64,000 nucleotides of DNA from Alisma plantago-aquatica (lineage: Eukaryota; Streptophyta; Magnoliopsida; Alismatales; Alismataceae): the NCBI GenBank assembly GCA_963693085.1, contig OY856411.1, positions 113,266,767 to 113,330,766 on the forward strand. Direction: 5' to 3'. Numbering within the stretch: position 1 is the stretch's first letter; each line of letters opens with the position of its first letter. Below, one piece after another: positions 1 to 10,955 of this stretch. A model generated the notes under the pieces. The model was not told where the DNA came from. It made no database searches and saw only the letters and a list, made by a program, of their open reading frames with translations. A program made the position numbers and the translations under genes.

Positions 1-989
1 ATCATGTGAGATTTAATAAGGAAAATGCCAGATTTAGACAGTTTGGGACGGATTTTGGCATTTAGCCCTGCTTCACTCCTCTATTTTGTAATCTAGTAGG
101 CTAAATGTCAAAATTCGTCCCAAAGTATGTGCTAACTATGGTGGAAGAGATTGAGGTGCTTAAGTGCTAGGACATCATGGTCCAGTGGGAGCAGCGCATC
201 ATCACATGACATGGAAGCAACACTTCATCTGTTATTTAATTTGACATTTTAATAGAGAATTTTAATGCTGTATCAATCAATATTTAGGACTGGGCTTTCA
301 TTTTTTAGAGCCACGATTGCTTGATTACCGATAAAAAGCGTCTGCTCGTATTTTATAACTATATGTGCAACAGAATTGTGTTTATCAATAATAAAAGCGT
401 CTCCATTCAAGTACCCAAGACATTCGATTATCAAAAACAATAAGCGTTTCCATTTTAGTACCCAAGACATCAGATTAAGTTTTTGTGCGGAGATATCCTA
501 GTCGTCTCACCGGAATATTCCAGATTTCGGTTCTGCTAAATACCAGATACTTATGTGTTGAGTAACTCATAACCTCGGTGAATGACGATCAGCCCCACAA
601 ACCATCACTCTTCTTTTGTAACCGCATGGCTCCATTGTCCAAAGTTTTAATTGAGTTTCAAGAATGATGATATATCTCACAAACCACTATTAGCCTTGGC
701 CGTAGGTCTCTTTAAAAAAGAGACATCTCTTTGTGATATGGTTGTGCACTCACTCTTTAAATTATTTTATTAGAGACCTTAATCCTAAGATGTTACAACT
801 TTTCTAAATTTGGACGTTCTTGTTAAGGCTCTGACTGTATGACTTCATAATCTTTTATTCATTTTACAACTTCCAGGGTAAAGGCTCCATCACCACATAT
901 AGTCTTTTCCAACACATTTAGACCGGATGAATCAAATATTTGCGTGCCACGTGTCCATGTCGCCTACTAGATAAAAATAAGACTCTTAA
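1..989. other. Unassigned intergenic DNA
   Basis: I see no coding region, RNA gene or recognisable element ends here. Open frames are short and have no family resemblance. The stretch is moderately AT-rich and ends at the TAA duplication (987-989) of the first MITE. Confidence 0.5.
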
Positions 990-2077
990 GCCCTATTTGG
1001 TAGGGGTGTAATCGGAGTGAGTTTGCTGTTTTCAAAAGAACACCGATCCAATGTATATATTTAAAACCGCGTGTACGTTATTTGGGGCTAGTTTGGTAGG
1101 GTGTAACCGGGTGCAGTTCCACGATTCAAAAAGTAAATCATTGATAACCGTAACTTTTGGGCATCATTGTTCATATTTGGTAGAGTGCCGTTCAAGTTCG
1201 GTGTTTTACTTGTAATTATTTGGTGAATATGACAAACTGTTGCAGCAGAAAGCCATTCTCGCCGCTTAAATAGGAAAAGGGGGCCACGTGAAGAACATAT
1301 CAAGCATGCAGATGAGTGGCGCAGTGGCATATTCATGTAATAAAAGTAAATTTACAAAGTCTGACAAATGTACCGCGCTGTGATCAGTTGCGATACCTTT
1401 TTCGGGAATTGGCAATTAAAAGTGAAGTTGCAAATCAACCAACTGCACCCTAATACACCCAACCAAATAAAAATTTAAATAAAAAAGCTGACATTTAAAC
1501 TCATGAAAATAAACTACACCCTACCAAACAGGCCCTTGGTATCAAACTCAAGGAATTTGATCTAATTCGTTTGGTTTACCTGGAAATGCTTGCCGCAACT
1601 GTTTGCTGCCATGAAATGATTATTGATTATAACGCGTTCAGCGAGCCATGTACACGAGAGAATAATCCAGCTACATCCCGATAGGGATGTCGTGTGAATG
1701 ACGGGTGCGTAGGGAAGACAAAGGTTCCAGTACCAATGAGTGTGTACCATATATTTATTCCAAAAACTCACCCCTAAAAAAATTAATGGGGGTTTTTACG
1801 GCTCAGATGAATTGTAATAGGGTCATAACAGTGAACCCAGAACAGGGAATCAGGACCCATCAGTTATACACATGTGCTTGTATAAAAGATGAACTGCACC
1901 CGACTATACATGTTTTGGGCATAGTACATATTCCCGGATTTTGGACTGAAATAGGTACTCAAGTGTAGTTTCAATTCAAGCAACTGCACAACAGTACACC
2001 CTACCAAATAGACTTTATTATGAAAATGGTGGAATTTAAATTCATCACTTATGTCTTGCATCCTACCAAACATGTCC
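990..2077. mobile_element. Tourist-like (PIF/Harbinger) MITE, composite
   Basis: The left end reads gccctatttggtagggg and the right end, read on the other strand, starts ggacatgtttggtagga. The flanks carry TAA at 987-989 and 2078-2080. This is the 3-bp duplication style of PIF/Harbinger MITEs. It has no coding capacity and depends on a transposase from elsewhere. A second complete MITE (1085-1535) sits inside. An alternative right end near 2003-2018 (caccctaccaaatagac) pairs at least as well with the left end, so the outer limits are uncertain. The segment between 1536 and 2000 may contain more nested fragments. Confidence 0.55.
1085..1535. mobile_element. Tourist-like MITE nested in the previous one
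   Basis: This 451-bp element has terminal inverted repeats: the left end starts gggctagtttggtagggtgt and the right end, reverse-complemented, starts gggcctgtttggtagggtgt. The duplication is TTG at 1082-1084 and 1536-1538. The ends resemble those of the other MITEs in this window but the core differs. Short open frames inside it are not genes. Confidence 0.7.
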
Positions 2078-2089
2078 TAATATCAGTTC

Positions 2090-2345
2090 CTTTTCCTATT
2101 CATTTTTAGTTTCCTTTTCCTTTTCAGCTCCCTTCTCATCTTTCTTCTTTTCTCTGCTTCGTTCCTCTTATCTGCCTCTTTCTTCTTATCAACTCTCTCC
2201 TTCCCATACCCCGTTCCCCTAATCTGCCTCTTTCTTCTTATCAACTCTCTCCTTTCCATACTTCTCTTAGCTTCCATCGTCTAATCGACCTCTTTCTTCT
2301 TATCGACCCTCTCCTTTCCGTTCTTCTCAGCTTCCTTCCTCTTGT
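2090..2345. repeat. Pyrimidine-rich tract with three degenerate tandem units
   Basis: The + strand is almost pure C and T. Three units of roughly 50-60 bp sharing the core cctctttcttcttatc begin near 2171, 2223 and 2285. Read on the minus strand this gives artificial Lys/Glu/Arg-rich frames (2083-2463) that I do not regard as genes. It may have arisen from a simple-sequence expansion. Confidence 0.7.
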
Positions 2346-2843
2346 CTAAATACCATGTACTGATGGTAATATCAACTAAAATCAACTGCTTCAAGCTTAG
2401 GGTCTGTTTGGTAGGAGGTAAGACAAGATTATTGGAGTTAAAAGTAATGAGTTGGTGCAGCAATTTTGTTTGGTTAGCACTAGTGCATTGAAACTCGCTG
2501 GTTTTACATTCCCGGTTTGCTCATTTTTTGACCCAAAAGCAATGAGTTTGTACCGCTCCCACAAACGACGCGGTCCAAAAGCTGGAAAGTGTTGCCGCGC
2601 ATAACAGGTTCACACATATATTGCACACAGAAAAATGACAACAGACGTAATATCTGCATGCACATCTTGCTGTCAACCGGGACCATCATGCAAAGCACTA
2701 CTCTCTGTGCTTACAGCTGGACAGAAGACATTGTTGCTGAATGTTTTGATCCACCAAACAATTACAATAAAAAGTATCGAACTTATATTACACCGTACCA
2801 AACGAATTTGAATCAGGCCAAAAAATTTGATTATAGTTTGTTA

Positions 2844-5179
2844 CACTTCAAAAACATCTTCAATACAAACCACCAACCCTCCTGCCTTAACAACATAGTT
2901 TGGTCATCTATTTGCCCCACTATTTTAGAACACCATTTAGATCTTATTAAACCTTTTACATCAGAAGAGTTGGATTTGGCTATCAAAACCTTAGGTCTAA
3001 ATAAATCACCTGGGCCAGATGGACTTAATGTTGAATTCTACTTTGCTAACTGGGAGCACTACAAAATAGACTTTCTCGCACTACTTAAGGCTCTTCATGA
3101 AAGTGATAACGTCCACAACATCATAAAACATCTGAACCACACATTTATCACTCTCATAAAAAAAACAACCAACCCGACCAAATTTCTCAATTTAGACCCA
3201 TCAGCCTCATTAACACATCCTATAAGATTATAGCCAAAACACTAGCCAATAGACTGAAACCTCATATCAACAAAATCATCCCACTAAATCAAAATATCTT
3301 TCTTAAAGGAAGAAGCATACAAGATGCCTACCTGATGGTCAATGAAACCATACACCTCTGCTACAGAAATAGAACACCATTGCTAGCTATCAAATTGGAT
3401 TTTGAAAAAACATTCAACTTTGTAAATTGGCAATGTATCACAAAAACACTTTCTGGCTTTGGTTTTCCGGACAAATGGGTCAACTGGATTCATGCCTGCA
3501 TCTCTACAAACTTTTTCTCCACCCTCATAAATGGTGTCCCCTTTGGCTACTTCAGAAACACAAATGGCCTAAGATAATTGTCACAACCATTCTCTCCCGA
3601 ATGTTTCAACTTGGCAAAGAAAATGGCCTCATTCTCTCACCAATGGAATGTCAGGAGAATATAATACAATTCACAGATGATACAATCATCCTCACATCTC
3701 GTAAAGACTCTTCTATCCTCAACATCATAAGAATAATAGGAATCTTCTCATACATATTTGGACTCAAAATAAACCTCCATAAGTCCTCCATCTTTGGGGT
3801 TCATGTTGTGAATTCTAAGCTGAATAGATTCAAGGAACTCCTTAAATGCAAGACAGAAGAATTTCCTATTCAATACTTGGGACTCCCTATAACCCCTCAC
3901 AACATCATACCCTCCACATGGATTCCCATCTTAGACAAAGTAAATAATATACTTTTATCCTGGAAAAATAACTTCCTAAATCTTGTTGGACGACTTACAC
4001 TCCTAAACAATGTCATCACACCAATAACCACTCATTACCTTAGCTGCATCCCCCTCCCAACTAAGACTAGAAATCTAATAGATAAAACTCGGAGAAAATT
4101 CCTTTGGAACAACCATCTTTCTGACACAAATTCTGGTAACCACTACCACCTTGTTAACCGGGACACCATTTCTGCCCCAATTGATCAAGGTGGCTGGGGC
4201 ATTCTCAACTTTAGACACCCATGCTTTCTACCTTATCACCAAAATCATCTACTGCTTATCCAAAAATAAGAGGAAAATATGAACCAATCTAATTAACCTT
4301 AAATACTACCAAAATTCCCCTCCTTGGCACAAGGTCTCCAAAAAACCCGCTTCACCCCTTTGGAAATTCATAAACAAAAATATTCAAAAAATTATCCAGA
4401 TCATAAACACCCCCCCACACTCACACCTAAAAATCTCCTTTTGGAAAGACCCATGGTTCAACAACAGCTCAATCCTAAATATACACACAAACTGGTCCAT
4501 ACCCAACAACCTCACCAAAATTAACACTGCCAAAGCTCTAAGCCTTTTAACAAGTAACATATCAAATGCACTCAAAAGATGCATTCTTTTACATCTCAAA
4601 CCAGAAAGCCTTGCAACCATGATCCAAAACATGGAACACAATTCATCAAACAATATCAAATGGAAATGGGGTAATACATACTCAGTTAAGAAAGCTTACA
4701 CTTATATTTCCCAGAGGTATTTCACCCCCACTGCCAAAATCTAGAAATAAAAATGGCAACAAAAATGCAAAATTTTCTTCTGGCTTCTTTTACACAACAA
4801 GCTGCTCACTGATCAAAACCTCTTTAGGAGAGGTTTCATTGGTCCCTCCAAATGCTCTTTATGTCATAACAACTTGGACACGGTGGATCACATTTTCTTC
4901 AAATGTTATTTCTCACTCAGTGTAATTTCACACTTTTTCAATAATTTTCAACTTGATCTCTCATCAGCTAACTTTCCATTAAACCTGTCACCAAACAGAC
5001 CATTCACATCCTATAGTGGTGATGATCTCTTAGTCACCATTACTTGGAACATTTGGATTGAAAGAAATAATAGATACTTTAACAACGTGTCAAGAGTGAG
5101 GCATATCATCATCTCTCAAATATGTACATATGTTCATATTCTCACCATATGCAGAAATGCAGGACCAGGAGGAGACTGA
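2844..5179 (+). pseudogene. L1 LINE ORF2 fragment: reverse transcriptase plus zinc-knuckle C-terminus
   Basis: The product would be the LINE reverse transcriptase that copies its own RNA at a nicked chromosomal target. Visible landmarks in order are: a KSPGPDGL palm-entry motif (about 3004-3030); an RT block with LAIKLDFEKTF (3383-3415); the catalytic box as QFTDDTI (about 3670), with the usual Ala or Tyr-Ala replaced before the DD pair; a YLGLP motif (about 3875); thumb helices; and a C-terminal zf-RVT-like segment at about 4670-4920 with CSLC followed by HIFFKC. It is split over several frames, with breaks near 3233, 3570, 4269 and 4740. Endonuclease and ORF1 are absent because of 5' truncation. 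It is a clear non-functional relic. Confidence 0.88.
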
Positions 5180-5342
5180 GGAATTAGATGAAGGTGAACC
5201 GGAGGCCCATTTTCTTTGTGATTTGAAAACTATGGTGGATGATGAGACAGGCTTCAGCGTGCTGCAACAATAGATGCAGATTTTTCTTAATCAGGCACTG
5301 ATCATCCAGAACTGATCAATATTTTGTTATTTTCCATCTATT

Positions 5343-5900
5343 CACTACTACAGAAATGGCTTATAACGTCACTTTTAAAGGCGTCAGTTGCATATAAAAG
5401 CCGACACCTTACATATACAATGTCGATTAAATAAAAAAACTGACATCTATCTGTGAAGGGCGAACAGACACGAGTATCACTTTTATTTAGTATCGGTTCC
5501 TTAACTAGCAACCGATGCCTAAAAGTAACTGCCAAATCCAATTTTTCCAGTGAAAAAAATTACCTCCAAAATTTCACATACAACGTCAGTTGTTAACAAA
5601 TAAATCGACACCTAAAGGACAGAAATTTGACCAATTTTTATCGTCAGTTGTCTTACAATAACCGACGCCGTTGTATTTTCACGTGCTTAACCGCGGAAAA
5701 TTTTACCTCCCTTTGGCGTCGATTTTTATATGGAAACTGACGACTATGGTCTTAATTCGAGAACATTTATTTTTGTCAGCATATAAAAGATAGATGTCAA
5801 TTTTTGTAGTTGGAACCGCCGACTATAAATGAACAATGGTGTCGGTGTTTTGTTGGTAACCGACGCCTATAGTTTTTAGCATTGATTGTTTTTAATAACT
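5343..5900. repeat. Left CACTA terminus and subterminal hairpin array
   Basis: After the terminal repeat come about eight imperfect inverted units. Each has a GGCGTCGGTT-like half and an AACCGACGCC-like half separated by 10-20 nt, for example near 5379-5410, 5481-5520, 5583-5615, 5642-5670 and 5838-5872. In En/Spm relatives, subterminal repeats are binding sites for the TnpA-type protein. That role is inferred here from position and repetition. The same motif recurs at the right end. Confidence 0.85.
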
Positions 5901-5934
5901 AACGATTATTGTTGACTTAATAGCACCCGCACGA

Positions 5935-6320
5935 GCCTGACTCTTCCCCTTTCTCTATTTCATTGTCGGTTTTGCCGCTCTAGGGTCTCGCGATTCCACC
6001 GCCGGTTCCCCTCCTCTGTTTCTTGCGCGCCATCGCCGCTCCCCTTCTCCTTGTGTGCCGCTCCCCTGCTCCTTCCGGCCGCTGCTCTGGTCCCCTGGTC
6101 GCCGCTCCCCTGGTTGCCACTACTGCTCCGGACGATCGTCACCTATCTCCAACCCAACCTGGTCGCCGCCTGCTTCACTGCTTGCTGCTCCTGGTCTCGC
6201 CGACAAGGAAACTCCCTCCATCATTTAAGCTCTTCATAGTTACAATCACCTACCTCCAACCCAACCTCTTCTTCTTCCCCCACCTCTTCTTCTTCCTGCT
6301 CCCCTTTTACCAAAATGCAT
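5935..6320 (+). promoter_or_regulatory. GC-rich leader, possible transposase promoter / 5' UTR
   Basis: This stretch is rich in C, G and CCGCC/CTCC runs, unlike the AT-rich surroundings, and lies between the subterminal array and the transposase. In CACTA elements the promoter and 5' leader are commonly here. The open frames through it (6023-6487, 6051-6239) read as Pro/Leu/Ala-rich low complexity with no family match, so I treat it as non-coding. No clear TATA box is assigned. Confidence 0.35.
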
Positions 6321-6322
6321 TA

Positions 6323-6432
6323 ATAAAAGCAAGGCACAAGCTGCATGTGGGCTGGACACGGAGGCCATGGCTGTGCTGGCCAGCACAACCACAACCGCCG
6401 TGTCCAGCCCAGAGGTCATACCTTGCTTTTAT
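6323..6432. repeat. Near-loopless 110-bp palindrome
   Basis: The left arm starts ataaaagcaagg and runs to about 6380. The right arm ends in the reverse complement, ccttgcttttat (6421-6432). The centre is gtgctggccagcac (6374-6387). Both arms share a block around gctggacacgg, with mismatches mainly in the middle third. A transcript through it would fold into one long hairpin. It lies between the GC-rich leader and the transposase start. Confidence 0.85.
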
Positions 6433-6844
6433 CCATTTAGTAAGGAGGGATCAGGAAGAAGAAGATACATTTGCAATTGAATACTAATGCTTGACCTAAT
6501 TCTGTAAATTTTGATGCATGTTGAGTTAAGATATTAAAACCCTAATACACATTTCACCATAATCTTGAATTAACTATATTGCTGAAATCTTGTGATCAAT
6601 CTATGTAAGATATTAAAACCTAATATTAAATCTCTCATTTTGTAGTGACGTGTCGATGTGTCGCCCTAACATCTACATGAATCCCTATTGTATGATGTAG
6701 ATTGATGATAATGCATGAGCTAGTTTGAAATTTTGAAATCAACTATGAATCTCTCCATCCCTAGGTCATACTAATTTATGTGTAATCTTTATATTGATGA
6801 TGAACATGCATGGACACTCGAAATGTTGAAATCAATGTTATAGA

Positions 6845-7275
6845 ATGACAACACATGTATTTGTTGACCTAGAAACCCATCCAAGATTTACTCATTAGGA
6901 GTAAATCTTGGATAGTATCCGGTTGGGACTGTTCTTGAACACCTAATCTCACTTAGGATGTAAGTGTATAATGTGTATTGGATTTTCAAGAAAATTTTAG
7001 TAGCATTTCCCCATTTGTTCTCTAAGTACATATGTACTTGGAGAACAGCGGGGAAATGCTGCCGAAATTTTCTTGAAAACCCAATACACATTATACACTT
7101 ACTAGTGAGATTAGGTGTTCAAGAATGGGATAGGTGGTACACATTTATTGTATATAAGAATGACAACACATGTATTTATTGGCCTAGAAACTCGTCCAAG
7201 ATTTACTCATTAGGAGTAAATCTTAGATAGTCCCCGGTTTGGGATTGTTCTTGAACACCTAATCTCACTTAAGAT
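6845..7275. repeat. Nested inverted and direct repeats upstream of the transposase
   Basis: Three structures overlap. First, a long inverted repeat covers about 6932-7125, with arms near 95 bp meeting at agtacatatgtact (7025-7038). Second, the flanking blocks 6845-6960 and 7160-7275 are direct repeats of each other (both begin gacaacacatgtattt and end near ctaatctcactta). Third, each direct repeat contains its own 31-bp palindrome, ccaagatttactc ... gagtaaatcttgg, at 6881-6911 and 7195-7225. The whole block probably sits in the 5' leader intron of the transposase gene. Confidence 0.88.
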
Positions 7276-7404
7276 GTTTTAACCATTAATTATATATAAG
7301 ACCTTAAACCCTAAAGTTTTAACCATGCATAAACTCTAATATGTTAATTAACCCTAGACCCTAATCTTGTTGTAATATATACTTGTTTTCTCTTTGATCA
7401 TAGA

Positions 7405-10400
7405 ATGGATAGATCATGGATGTCCATTCGCAATCACTGCACCCCAGAGTTTATTTATGGTCTTGATCAGTTTATTAGATTTGCCGAGGAACATAGGAAA
7501 CAGCATGGAGATAGGTTCTACTATCCATGTAGGCATTGCGGTAACAACTTGAAAGTCAGCACTGGTGACGAAATCAAAAGTCATGTCATGTGCAACGGGA
7601 TTATACAAGGCTATACAGAATGGCACTGGCATGGAGAGATTTCAAACCCGAAACTAGTGGATGCCGATAGCAGTGCTTGTGTGGAAGAAGAAATTACCTC
7701 CGATGACGTAGATGTGAACGAACCAGTTCCAGTAGACATCGTTGATGTGATGCTGGATAGTTGTGGGGTAGAGCACACTGATCCACCTCCCATGTTTAGA
7801 AACATTGTGTATGATGCTAAGATACCGTTATACACAGGTTGTAAGTTTACGAAGCTTAGCGCTGTGTTGAGATTGTATAAACTGAAAGCTAACAATCGAT
7901 GGAGCGACAAAAGCTTCACGCCATTGTTGTCTTTGTTGAAAGAAATTCTTCCTGAAGGAAACAAGCTGCCAATCTCAACATACCGGGTAAAGAAATTGTT
8001 GTGCCCAATGGGAATGGAGGCCAAGAAGATACACACATGCCCGAATGATTATGTATTATTTCAAAAGGACTATGTGGATTTGAAAGATTGTCCGAAATAT
8101 GGTGCATCAAGGTATAAATTGACGACTTCGGGGGAGTCCAAAACTGGTTCTCCTGCCAAGGTGATGTGGTATCTACTTATAATATCACGGTTTCAACACT
8201 TGTTTTCCAATTCTATAGATGCAAAGAATTTGAGGTGGAATGCAGATGTTAAGAAAAATAATGATGGGATCCTACGACATGCGTCTGATTCACCATAGTG
8301 GAAGAAGATTGATTTATTGTACCCTGAATTCGGTGAAGAGGACAGGAATCTAAGACTTGGGCTTTGTATAGATGAGATGAATACCTACGGGACATTGAGC
8401 AGCCAACATAGCACTTGGCCAGTTATGCTTGTTATATACAATCTTCCTCCCTAGTTGTGTATGAAAAATAAGTATGTTATGTTGTCATCTTTGATATCGG
8501 GCCATAAACAACCTAGAAATGATATCAACATTTATCTTGAACCTATGATTGATGACTTGAAGAAGCTCTGGGGTGAAGGTGTGATGACCTATGATGCTTC
8601 ACGAAGAGAGAGATTTTGTTTGCACGCTATGTTGTTTTGCACTGTGAATGACTTTCCAGCGTATGGGAATTTGTCTGGATATTGTGTCAAAGGATCTAAA
8701 GCGTGTCCTATATGTGAAGAGAACACTGATTCAATACGACTAAAACACGGGGGCAAGACTGTATATCTTGCTCATCGAATGTTTCTTCCAAAATTTCATC
8801 CGTATCGTAGGTTGTGCAAAGCATTCAATGGACGGACTGAGGAACAGAGTGCACCTAAACCTATATCAGGGGAGGATGTTTATGAAAGAGTAAAAGACAT
8901 CGCCAATGAATTTGGTAAGAGATCACAATGTACGATGGCCACACGGAGTGACAAGTCTTTATTCAAGAAGAAGTCAATATTTTGTGATCTTCCTTATTGG
9001 AGTTCTTTGACAGTCATGCATTGTATCGATGTCATGCACGTTGAGAAAAATGTATGTGTTAGCATCATCAGTACTCTGTTGAATATACCAGGTAAGACTA
9101 AAGATGGGATAAAATCCAGAATAGATATGTGAAATGGGAATAAGGAGAGAATTAACAGAAGTAGTTAGTAGAGATCAGAAAACATACTTACCTCCCGCTT
9201 GTTACACGTTGTCTAGAAAAGAGAAGAAGGCTTTTTGTGAATGCTTGGTAAATGTTAAGGTGCAACAGGGTTACTCATCCAACATCCGTACATTGGTATC
9301 AATGAAAGATCTAAAGTTGATAGATCTTAAATCTCATGATTGTCACACTCTAATGCAGCAAATATTGCCCGTGGCAATTCGATCTATATTGTCGAAGCAT
9401 GTACGGTTTGCAATCACCAGACTTTGTTTCCTTTTCAATAGTATGTGCAGCAAAGTTATTGACCCTGATGCTCTCGATAAATTGCAAAGAGAAGTGGTTG
9501 TTACCCTATGTCAGCTTGAGATGTATTTTCCTCCTTCGTTCTTTGATATCATGGTACATCTTGTTGTCCACTTAACTAGGGAAGTGAAAATGTTGGGACC
9601 AATTTTCTTGCATTGGATGTATCCCTTTGAACGACACATGAGCGTTTTTAAAGGTGATGTTTGAAACCGTTATTGGCATGAAGGGAGTATTATTGAGAGT
9701 TATGTGGCAAGAGAGGTTATGAATTTTTGCAATGACTTTCTGAGCGGTAATGACGCTCCTGTGAATGAAAAGAATATTGAGGAGCATTTTGGCAAAGGAA
9801 TTTTGGGATCATGGGTGAAAGTAATCAGCCATGAGCAGTTGGAGCAAGGTCACTTGTATATTTTACACAACATCGACGAAGTGAGTGTTTATATCGAGGA
9901 ACATACGAATTTCATCAAGAGACAATATCCTCGATCCAATTCAATGTGGCTTGCTAGAGAGCATAACAAGATATTTATTAAGTGGTTTGAAGATAAAGTC
10001 TTACAACAACTATCTCAAACACCAGATAATCTTACTGAAACCATCAAATTCCTTGCCTTTAAACCAAAATTGAATGTTATGTCTTATGAAGGGTTTGACA
10101 TAAATGTATTCTTGTATTACACAAAGCGTCAAGATGATAAGAGTGTCGTCCAAAACAGTGGGGTCACCCTTCAAGCGTCTTCATTGCTTTTTTCAAGTGC
10201 AAAGGATAAGAGTCCACATGAAGCTAAAATTTCATATTACGATGTTATTGAAGACATATGGGAGTTTGACTATGTAGATTTTAGAATTCTGCTCTTTAAA
10301 TATAATTGGGTTGACAACAACAAAGGAGTTATAGTGGATCAATTGGGTTTCACATTAGTGAACTTTGAAAAGATTGGCGAGAAGGGCGAACCATTCATAT

Positions 10401-10578
10401 TGGCATCACAGGCGAAACAAGTTTTTATATCGATGATCCTGTAAATGATAAATGGTCGGTTGTTCTTCATGGTAAAAGACAATTCATTGAAGATCCTATA
10501 GATGAAGAAGAGTACTATGATAAGTATGATGACTCCAGTCCATTCTCAGTTGGGGTTGCCAACACCACCAAACATTGA
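7405..10578 (+). pseudogene. TNP2-type CACTA transposase, broken by stops and frameshifts
   Basis: This is the catalytic transposase of plant CACTA elements, acting in the nucleus on the element's ends. The start ATG at 7405 (MDRSWM) lies just after a tag acceptor-like site and matches the usual start of the family. Domains in order are: transposase-associated N-terminal domain (7405-7640) with the CRHCGN zinc-type motif; the Tnp2 core (about 7800-9130), including NDFPAYGNLSGY, KACPICEE, LPYWSSL and HCIDVMHVEKNV; a DUF4218-like region (about 9180-9720) with LKSHDCH and MVHLVVHL; then a DUF4216-like C-terminal region (about 10220-10578). Breaks: in-frame TAG at 8296 and 8453, a +1 shift near 9127-9134, TGA at 9662, and one missing T in the run at 10422-10426. 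Total size fits the family. It is not functional as read. Confidence 0.93.
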
Positions 10579-10696
10579 AGCTGGGGATCACGATGACTTG
10601 TATGTTTGTGGCGATCACAATGAAGGATTGTTAATTGATAAAAGATCACAGTATTAGAGGCATAAATGTTTATATTTTTTATATATTTTATTTTTC

Positions 10697-10955
10697 TGAT
10701 TGTGAACTTTACAACGTGAATGTGGACTTTACAATGTGAATGTGAACTTTACAATGTGAATTACTTTACAATGTGAATGTAAACTTTACAATGTGAATGC
10801 GAACTTTACAATGTGAATTACTTTACAATGTGAATGTGAACTTTACAATGTGAATTACTTTACAATGTGAATGTGTAATTTACAATGTGAACTTTACAAT
10901 GTGAATTACTTTATAATGTGAAATTTATAATTTGAATGTGAACTTTCAGATTGCT
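10697..10955. repeat. Minisatellite of ACTTTACAATGTGAAT units
   Basis: About a dozen short, slightly variable copies of actttacaatgtgaat and the related unit tactttacaatgtgaatg run in tandem between the transposase stop and the first recognisable exon of the second gene. A related GTGTGTGAATGTGAATG-rich stretch recurs at 14540-14740. It is probably replication-slippage expansion in the intergenic spacer of the CACTA element. Confidence 0.88.

Noticed and set aside
2083..2463. Two minus-strand frames rich in Lys, Glu and Arg
   Set aside because: They are the complement of a pyrimidine-rich tandem tract, and low complexity explains the open frame.
6023..6487. 154-codon Pro/Leu-rich frame in the CACTA leader
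   Set aside because: Low complexity, no motif, overlaps a palindrome, and two frames are open at once, as expected of GC-rich DNA.
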